From assembly GCF_020639365.1 (NCBI RefSeq), contig NZ_JAINUL010000001.1:6139658-6203657 (forward strand): a DNA stretch of 64,000 bases, in the 5' to 3' direction. This DNA comes from Streptomyces flavotricini. Its GTDB lineage: Bacteria; Actinomycetota; Actinomycetes; Streptomycetales; Streptomycetaceae. Shown here piece by piece: positions 17,061 to 24,200 of the stretch (its first letter is position 1; each line of letters begins with the position of its first letter). The notes beneath the pieces are model-generated. The model had not been told where the DNA came from. It searched no databases and saw only the letters and a list, made by a program, of their open reading frames with translations. A program made the translations under genes and the position numbers.

Positions 17061-18070
17061 CCTCCCCGCTCCGGCTGACGGACATCGCCGCGCAGGCCCA
17101 GGTCAGCGAGGCGACGGTCAGCCGTGTGCTCAACGGCAAGGCGGGCGTGGCGGCCGGCACCCGGCACAAGGTGCTGGCCGCCATGGACCTGCTGGGCTAC
17201 GAGCGCCCCGTACGGCTCAAGCGCCGCAGCAACGGCCTGGTGGGGCTGCTGATCCCTGAGCTCACGAACCCCATCTTCCCGGCGTTCGCGCAGGTCATCG
17301 AGCAGGCGCTGGCCGGACACGGGTACACGCCGGTGCTGTGCACGCAGACCCCCGGCGGGGCCACCGAGGACGAGCTGGTGGAGCAGCTGGAGGAGCGGGG
17401 GGTCACGGGGATCGTCTTCCTGTCGGGCCTCCACGCGGACTCTTCGCTGGACCCGTCCCGCTACCAGCGCCTGTCGTCGCGGGGGATCCCCTTCGTCCTG
17501 ATCAACGGATTCAACGAGCACGTCAACGCCCCCTTCATCTCGCCGGACGACCGGGCGGCGGCGGACATGGCGGTACGCCACCTCGCCGACCTGGGCCACC
17601 GGCGGATCGGCCTGGCCATAGGGCCGACGCGGTACGTCCCGTCGGCGCGCAAGGAGGCGGGGTTCAGGGCGGCGGTGCCGGAGGCGGAGGAGGAAGGCCG
17701 GATCCAGCGGACGCTGTTCACGGTGGAGGGCGGCCACGCGGCGGGCGGAGCCCTGCTGGACCGCGGCTGCACGGGCATCGTGTGCGGCAGCGACCCCATG
17801 GCGCTCGGCGTGATCCGCGCGGCGAGGGAGCGCGGCCTGCGCGTCCCGGAGGACGTGTCGGTCGTCGGCTTCGACGACTCCCCGCTGATCGCCTTCACGG
17901 ACCCGCCGCTGACGACGATCCGCCAACCGGTCCGCGCCATGGCCACGGCAGCGGTGGGAGCCCTCCTGGAGGCGGTGGCCGGAACCCCGGTCCAGCGCAC
18001 GGAGTACGTCTTCCAGCCGGAGCTGGTGGTGAGGGGCTCGACGGCCCAGGTCCCGGAGGACACCCCCTAG
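17057..18070 (+). CDS. LacI-family regulator (copy 2)
   Basis: The 337-residue protein starts at GTG 17057 in a GTGA overlap with the alpha-glucosidase. The HTH (LRLTDIAAQAQVSEATVSRVLNGK) and sensor (GTPVQRTEYVFQPELVVRGSTAQ at the end) align throughout with the copy at 9218-10294, including PDDRAA and VVGFDDSPLIAFTDPPLTTIRQP. The recognition helices are nearly the same, so the two proteins may bind overlapping sites. The sensor is shorter around residues 205-215, so effector response could differ. A strong hairpin follows. Confidence 0.88.
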   Translation: MTSPLRLTDIAAQAQVSEATVSRVLNGKAGVAAGTRHKVLAAMDLLGYERPVRLKRRSNGLVGLLIPELTNPIFPAFAQVIEQALAGHGYTPVLCTQTPGGATEDELVEQLEERGVTGIVFLSGLHADSSLDPSRYQRLSSRGIPFVLINGFNEHVNAPFISPDDRAAADMAVRHLADLGHRRIGLAIGPTRYVPSARKEAGFRAAVPEAEEEGRIQRTLFTVEGGHAAGGALLDRGCTGIVCGSDPMALGVIRAARERGLRVPEDVSVVGFDDSPLIAFTDPPLTTIRQPVRAMATAAVGALLEAVAGTPVQRTEYVFQPELVVRGSTAQVPEDTP

Positions 18071-18122
18071 GAGCCGGTCGCAGGGCACTGGGCACAGGCA
18101 CCGGTCACCGGCCACCGGGACG

Positions 18123-18163
18123 CCGCAGGGGCGGCCGACGTCACCGTCGGGCCGCCCCTGCGG
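18123..18163. terminator. Hairpin terminator after the mal/agl operon
   Basis: A 13-bp G+C-rich stem (CCGCAGGGGCGGC and its complement) continues with a further 4 bp after a one-base bulge and closes on a six-base loop. It lies between the LacI stop (18070) and the end of the convergent secreted-protein gene (18178), so it can serve both. Confidence 0.75.
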
Positions 18164-18177
18164 TGCGGGCCTCGGGA

Positions 18178-18429
18178 TCAGGCGCCGAGGTGGTGGCCCT
18201 TCAGCCACTCCTTCTCGCTGCTCTTCTCGCAGGACGAGTTGTAGACCGGGCCGGCGAACGCGGGCAGGTTGTGCGGCACCGCGGCGAACGTGGAGCAGTT
18301 CGACGACTTGGCCGCGTGGCCGCCGCCGAAGTAGTCGATGTCGACTCCGTCGGCCAGGGCGGCGCCGGCGCCGCCGAGCAGGATGCCTGCAGCCAGGACG
18401 GACGCGGTGACAGCGGAACGAATACGCAT
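18178..18429 (-). CDS. Small secreted protein
   Basis: The 83-residue protein starts at ATG 18429 after GGGGAG. Residues 1-27 are a signal peptide (MRIRSAVTASVLAAGILLGG...ALA). The mature 56 residues contain two cysteines (SSNCSTF, NSSCEKS), likely one disulfide, with YFGGGHAAKS at the start and a KGHHLGA tail. It is of the type of small exported Streptomyces proteins with no known role. I do not recognise a specific family; it is not a chaplin. Confidence 0.75.
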   Translation of the reverse strand: MRIRSAVTASVLAAGILLGGAGAALADGVDIDYFGGGHAAKSSNCSTFAAVPHNLPAFAGPVYNSSCEKSSEKEWLKGHHLGA

Positions 18430-18583
18430 GACTCCCCTAAGGATCATCGGAGGGACGCGCTGTTCGGTCCGCGCGTCGGCCGGTCCAACCGTCCATGAGC
18501 GCCACTGGGAACGGGCGTTCACTCCAATGCCCGCAGCTGTATCGTTTCGACACTCTGCGCCCCTTTGCGCGCCCCCCGGTCGC

Positions 18584-19144
18584 TCACGGGTCGCGGAGGC
18601 CGCGAGCGAGGACCGGGGGGCCGCCGTCGCCGGAGCCCGGCAGGACGACGAGGAACCGCCACCGGTCGTCCTCGACGACGGCCATGCCGATGGCCGCGGC
18701 GGCCGCGAACGCCTCGGCGGCGGGCCCGGCACCCTCGGTCAGCTCGTCGAGCCGGGCGTGGAACCCCGCCAGGTCCGCGGAGGGGCCGTTGATCCACAGC
18801 CGGACCGGCGCGCCCCCGCGCAGGGCGGCGAGCAGCTCCTCGCGGATCCGGCCCCCGGCCGCGGCCCGGACCCGCCCGTGAAGGCGTTCCTGGACGCACG
18901 GCTCCGTCGGGGCGTCCTTCGCCGCCCGGCGACACCGCCGGCACGACTGCAGGGCGTCGGGCTCGAACAGGTGGAGACGGCAGGTGAGGCAGCGGGCCGC
19001 TATCCCGCAGAGCGTCCCGCGCCCGCCACCCGCGTGCTCGACCCCGGGCGCGCCCCTCACCTCGCAGGCCCCGAACCGGGCCGCCACCCGCGCCGTCGCG
19101 AACGACCAGCCGTCGTTCCGTTCATCGATCACGCACGGGAGCAT
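18584..19144 (-). CDS. Hypothetical protein with CxxC zinc motifs
   Basis: The possible 186-residue protein starts at ATG 19144 (a second ATG in frame is at 19168). The ribosome site is weak (GGTGG). The middle part has CLTCRLHLFEPDALQSCRRCRRAA, a four-cysteine zinc-ribbon-like site. The C-terminal half (LWINGPSADLAGFHARLDELTEG...WRFLVVLPGSG) has a plausible alternating hydrophobic pattern. Codon use suits coding sequence, but the N-terminal region is odd and no family is recognised. Confidence 0.5.
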   Translation of the reverse strand: MLPCVIDERNDGWSFATARVAARFGACEVRGAPGVEHAGGGRGTLCGIAARCLTCRLHLFEPDALQSCRRCRRAAKDAPTEPCVQERLHGRVRAAAGGRIREELLAALRGGAPVRLWINGPSADLAGFHARLDELTEGAGPAAEAFAAAAAIGMAVVEDDRWRFLVVLPGSGDGGPPVLARGLRDP

Positions 19145-19289
19145 GCCACCGGCAACCGGTCGGCTCACGACCGGGCCCCGTCCGCTTCGCCGGTCGTCGA
19201 CGCGGACACGGATGCGGATGCGGACGCCGCCGGGCCCTACACCGTCCGCCCGTACGGCAGGACACGCCCCGGAAACAATTCTGCAATCT

Positions 19290-19308
19290 CTTGCGCAAAC
19301 TCTTGCAG
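19290..19308. promoter_or_regulatory. CTTGC direct repeats upstream of alpha-amylase (MalR site candidate)
   Basis: CTTGCGC (19290) and CTTGCAG (19302) repeat in the same orientation 12 bases apart, beside CTGCAAT at 19281 and 19334. Such CTTGCAG-type repeats are typical of Streptomyces alpha-amylase promoters controlled by MalR/Reg1. The site is about 65-80 bases before the amylase start. Confidence 0.55.
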
Positions 19309-19370
19309 CGCTCTTACCTGGCCCCTACGGTCTCTGCAATCCCCACCTCTCCCGCCAGGAGGCCCCCCGC

Positions 19371-21083
19371 ATGCCTGCCAGAGCCGTCAGAGCTGCAACT
19401 CTTTTCACCTCGACCGCACTCGCCGCCGGCGCCCTCCTCACCGGCCCGGCGCCGCAGGCCGCCGCCGCGACGCCCGGGGACAAGGACGTCACCGCCGTCC
19501 TCTTCGAGTGGCGTTTCGAGTCCGTAGGCAAGGCCTGCACCGACTCGCTCGGTCCCGCCGGATACGGGTACGTCCAGGTCTCGCCGCCCCAGGAGCACAT
19601 CCAGGGCCCCCAGTGGTGGACCTCGTACCAGCCCGTCAGCTACAAGATCGCCGGGCGGCTCGGTGACCGCGCCGCGTTCAAGGCCATGGTCGACACCTGC
19701 CACGCCGCCGGGGTGAAGGTCGTCGCCGACTCCGTGATCAACCACATGGCCGCCGGTGACGGCGTGGGGACCGGGGGGTCCTCGTACACGAAGTACGGGT
19801 ACCCCGGGGTCTATTCGGGTTCCGACATGGACGACTGCCGGGCGACCATCTCCAACTATCAGGACCGGGCCAACGTCCAGAACTGCGAGCTCGTACAGCT
19901 CGCCGATCTCGACACCGGCGAGGACTACGTACGCGGGCGCATCGCCGGGTACCTGAACGACCTGCTGTCCCTGGGCGTCGACGGCTTCCGGATCGACGCC
20001 GCCAAGCACATGCCGGCCGCCGACCTCGCCAACATCAAGTCCCGGCTGACGAATCCTTCCGTCTACTGGAAGCAGGAGGCGATATACGGAGCCGGTGAGG
20101 CCGTCTCGCCCTCCGAGTACCTCGGCAACGGCGACGTGCAGGAGTTCCGCTACGCCCGGGACCTCAAGCGGGTCTTCCAGAACGAGAACCTCGCCTACCT
20201 GAAGAACTTCGGCGAGGCCTGGGGGTACATGCCGAGCGGGCAGTCCGCCGTCTTCGTCGACAACCACGACACCGAGCGCGGCGGCGACACCCTCAACTAC
20301 AAGGACGGCTCCGCCTACACCCTCGCAGGCGTCTTCATGCTGGCGTGGCCGTACGGATCCCCCGACGTGCACTCCGGGTACGAGTGGACCGACAAGGACG
20401 CCGGTCCGCCGAACGGCGGCTCGGTCGGTGCCTGTTACACCGACGGGTGGAAGTGCCAGCACGCCTGGCGGGAGATCTCCTCCATGGTCGGCTTCCGCAA
20501 CGCCGCCCGCGGCCAGGCCGTCACCAACTGGTGGGACAACGGCGCCGACCAGATCGCCTTCGGGCGCGGGGCCAAGGCGTACGTCGCCATCAACCACGAG
20601 GGCGCGGCCCTCACCCGGACCTTCCAGAGCTCGCTCCCGGCCGGCGACTACTGCGACGTGCAGAGCGGTCGCACCGTCAGCGTGAACTCCGCCGGGCAGT
20701 TCACCGCCACCCTCGGGGCCGGGACCGCCCTGGCCCTGCACGTCAACGCCCGTACGTGCACCGGCGGTGGGACCACGCCGCCGCCGGCGGCCGCGGGCGC
20801 CTCGTTCGCCGTCAACGCCACCACCGTCCCCGGGCAGAACATCTACGTCACCGGCGACCGCGCCGAGCTCGGCGGCTGGAACACCGGCAGCGCCCTCAAG
20901 CTCGACCCGGCGGCCTACCCCGTCTGGAAGCTGGACGTCTCCCTCCCGGCCGGGACGGCGTTCTCGTACAAGTACGTACGCAAGGACGCCGCCGGGAACG
21001 TCACCTGGGAGAGCGGCGCCAACCGCACCGCGACCGTCCCGGCGAGCGGCAAGGCCGTACTCGACGACACCTGGCGCAGCTGA
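19371..21083 (+). CDS. Secreted alpha-amylase (GH13) with C-terminal CBM20
   Basis: The 570-residue precursor starts at ATG 19371 after AGGAGG. A signal peptide covers residues 1-34 (ending PQAAAA). The catalytic part has GYGYVQVSPPQEH, the nucleophile in DGFRIDAAKH, the acid in AIYGAGEAV and the third acid in FVDNHDTERGG. After a Gly/Thr/Pro linker (near residue 465), a starch-binding CBM20 follows (VYVTGD-like NIYVTGDRAELGGWNT...FSYKYVRKDAAGNVTWESGANR). It is exported and cuts internal alpha-1,4 bonds of starch. Regulation by a MalR-type repressor is suggested by the CTTGC repeats upstream. Confidence 0.96.
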   Translation: MPARAVRAATLFTSTALAAGALLTGPAPQAAAATPGDKDVTAVLFEWRFESVGKACTDSLGPAGYGYVQVSPPQEHIQGPQWWTSYQPVSYKIAGRLGDRAAFKAMVDTCHAAGVKVVADSVINHMAAGDGVGTGGSSYTKYGYPGVYSGSDMDDCRATISNYQDRANVQNCELVQLADLDTGEDYVRGRIAGYLNDLLSLGVDGFRIDAAKHMPAADLANIKSRLTNPSVYWKQEAIYGAGEAVSPSEYLGNGDVQEFRYARDLKRVFQNENLAYLKNFGEAWGYMPSGQSAVFVDNHDTERGGDTLNYKDGSAYTLAGVFMLAWPYGSPDVHSGYEWTDKDAGPPNGGSVGACYTDGWKCQHAWREISSMVGFRNAARGQAVTNWWDNGADQIAFGRGAKAYVAINHEGAALTRTFQSSLPAGDYCDVQSGRTVSVNSAGQFTATLGAGTALALHVNARTCTGGGTTPPPAAAGASFAVNATTVPGQNIYVTGDRAELGGWNTGSALKLDPAAYPVWKLDVSLPAGTAFSYKYVRKDAAGNVTWESGANRTATVPASGKAVLDDTWRS

Positions 21084-21125
21084 CCCCCACGCACCCCCCA
21101 CATCCCCCACGCAACCCCACCGACC

Positions 21126-21171
21126 AGGGCCGCCCGGCGTCCACAGACCCCGCCATCCGCCGGGCGGCCCT
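21126..21171. terminator. Hairpin terminator between amylase and amylase-pullulanase genes
   Basis: AGGGCCGCCCGGCG and its exact complement form a 14-bp stem with an 18-base loop, 43 bases after the amylase stop. It should limit read-through into the next gene, which starts at 21205. Confidence 0.75.
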
Positions 21172-21204
21172 CATCCACGCGACACGTAACCAAGGAGATC
21201 CGCC

Positions 21205-24200
21205 TTGATACGCCCCGCCGCAGGAGTGCTCGCCGCCGCCCTGGCCGTGACGCTCCTGCCCGCCCTCCCGGCCGCGGCCTCAGCGCCGCCCGCCCCGCCC
21301 TCGGACGCGAAACTGGCCGCCGAGCCCGCGCGGCACGATCTGACCCGGGAGCAGTTCTACTTCGTCCTCCCGGACCGGTTCGCGAACGGCGACCCGCGCA
21401 ACGACACCGGCGGCCTGACCGGCAGCCGGCTGGAGACCGGGCTGGACCCGACGGACAAGGGCTTCTACCAGGGCGGCGACCTCAAGGGGCTGACCGACCG
21501 GCTCGACTACATCAAGGGGCTCGGGACCACCGCCATCTGGATGGCGCCGATCTTCAAGAACCAGCCGGTGCAGGGGAAGGGGGCCGACGTCTCCGCCGGC
21601 TACCACGGGTACTGGATCACCGACTTCACGCAGGTCGACCCGCACTTCGGCACCAACGCCGACCTGGAGCGGCTGATCGGCAAGGCGCACGCGAAGGGGA
21701 TGAAGGTCTTCTTCGACGTCATCACCAACCACACCGCCGACGTCGTCGACTACCGGGAGCAGTCCTACTCCTATCTCTCCAAGGGGGCCTTCCCCTACCT
21801 GACGAAGGACGGGGTGCCGTTCGACGACTCCGACTACGCGGACGGGAAGCGCAAGTTCCCCGCCGTGGACGCCGAGTCCTTCCCGCGGACCCCCTTCGTG
21901 CCCGACGCGAAGAAGAACCTGAAGGCTCCCGCCTGGCTCAACGACCCGACGATGTACCACGACCGGGGCGACTCCACCTTCTCCGGAGACTCCTCCGAAC
22001 AGGGCGACTTCTTCGGCCTCGACGACCTGTGGACCGAACGCCCCGAGGTCGTCAGCGGGATGGAGAAGATCTACGAGAAGTGGGTCAAGGACTTCTCGAT
22101 CGACGGCTTCCGCATCGACACGGTCAAGCACGTCAACACCGGGTTCTGGACGCAGTGGGCCACCGCCCTCGACAAGTACGCCGCCCAGCACGGCCGGAAG
22201 AACTTCTTCATGTTCGGCGAGGTCTACTCCGCCGACACGGCCGTCACCTCCCCGTACGTGACGCAGGGCCGCCTCGACGCCACCCTCGACTTCCCGCTCC
22301 AGGACGCGATCCGGGCGTACGCCTCCCAGGGCGCGGCCGCCTCGCGGCTGGGATCCGTACTGGCCGACGACTACCGGTACACGACGGACAAGGCGAACGC
22401 GTACGAGCAGGTCACCTTCCTCGGCAACCACGACATGGGCCGTTTCGGGAGCTTCCTGAAGCAGGACCGGCCGGGGGCGGGGGAGCAGGAGCTGCTGGAC
22501 CGCTACCGGCTGGCCAACGAGCTGATGTTCTTCTCCCGGGGCAACCCGGTGGTCTACTCCGGCGACGAGCAGGGCTTCACGGGCGCGGGCGGTGACAAGG
22601 ACGCCCGGCAGCCGCTGTTCGGCACGCGGATCGCGGACTACCTGGACGACGACCAGCTCGCGACCGCGCGCACGCACGCGAGCGATGCCTACGACCCGGG
22701 ACATCCGCTCTACAAGCAGATCAGTGCTCTCTCGAAGCTGACGAAGGACCACCCGGCCCTGCGGGACGGCGTCCAGAGCGAGCGTTTCGCCGACGGGTCC
22801 GTCTACGCCTTCGCCCGCACCGACGCCCGCTCCCGCACCGAGTACCTCGTCGCCGCCAACAACGCCGCCGAAGCCCGGACCGTCGAGCTCGACGCCCCGG
22901 CCGGAGCCCAGTACCGCACCCTGTACGGCGGCAGCGCCCTGCTCCGCGCCTCCGCGGCCGGCAAGCTGACCGTCACCGTGCCCGCCCTCGGCTCGGTGGT
23001 CCTCCAGGGCATCTCCCCCCTCGCGGCCCCCGCCACCAAGCCCGCCCTCACCCTCAAGGCCCCGGCGCCCGGCGCCACCGGAACCGTCGAGCTCTCCGCC
23101 GACGTCACCGGAGGCGGCCTGAACCGGGTCGTCTTCGCCGCCCAGACCGGCACCGGCGCGTGGCAGGTCCTCGGCTCCGCCGACCACGCCCCGTACAAGG
23201 TCACCCAGCACGTCACCGCGCCCGCCGGCACCGCCCTGCGCTACAAGGCCGTCGTCGTCGATTCCCGCGGCCGCACCGCGAGCGCCCTCGCCGAGTCCGT
23301 CTCCGGCCAGGTCCCGCCCACCCCGGTCCCCACCGCCACCCAGCGCGACTACGCGGTCGTGCACTACCGCCGTCCCGACGGCGACTACACGAACTGGCGG
23401 CTGTACGCGTGGGGCGACCTCGCCGACGGCGAGGCCACTCCCTGGCCGGCCGGCCACGACTTCACCGGCCGCGACGCCTACGGCGCCTTCGCCCACGTCC
23501 GCCTCAAGCCCGGTGCTTCCTCGATCGGCTACCTCGTCATCGACAAGGACGGCAACAAGGACGTCGCCACCGACCGCACCCTCGACGTGACGAAGAGCGG
23601 CGAGGTCTGGCTGGAGCAGGGCAAGGAGGCGGCCACCACCGAACGCCCCGTCTACCCGCCCCAGGACCAGGCCAAGGCCGTCCTCCACTACCAGCGCCCC
23701 GACGGCGCCTACGACGGCTGGGGCCTGCACGTCTGGACCGGCGCCGCGACCCCGACCGACTGGTCCAAGCCGCTGATGCCCGCCCGCACCGACTCCTACG
23801 GCGCCGTGTACGAGGTCCCGCTCGCGGCCGGGGCGACCAGCCTGAGCTACATCCTCCACAAGGGCGACGAGAAGGACCTGCCCACCGACCAGTCCCTCGA
23901 CCTGAAGGCCACCGGCCACGAGGTCTGGATGCTGGGCGGCCGGGCCCCGTACCTCCTCCCGCAGCCGGCCGGTTCCTCCGCCGCCCTCGACCTCACCAAG
24001 TCCGAGGCCGTCTGGATCGACCGTTCCACCCTCGCCTGGAACGCCCCCGCGACCGCCGCCTCCGTCCAGCTCCTCGCCTCACGCGAGGGCACGATCACCG
24101 CGGAGGACGGCGTCCTGCGCGCGGACGGCGCCCAGTGGCTGCGCCTGGCCAAGACCGAGCTCACCGCCGCCCAGAAGCAGGAGTTCCCGCACCTCGCGAC

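Noticed and set aside
21280..23919. An 879-codon open frame on the minus strand opposite the amylase-pullulanase
   Set aside because: It is rich in Val, Gly, Arg and Ala with no family motif. The plus-strand enzyme has all catalytic motifs, so the minus frame is the usual high-G+C shadow.
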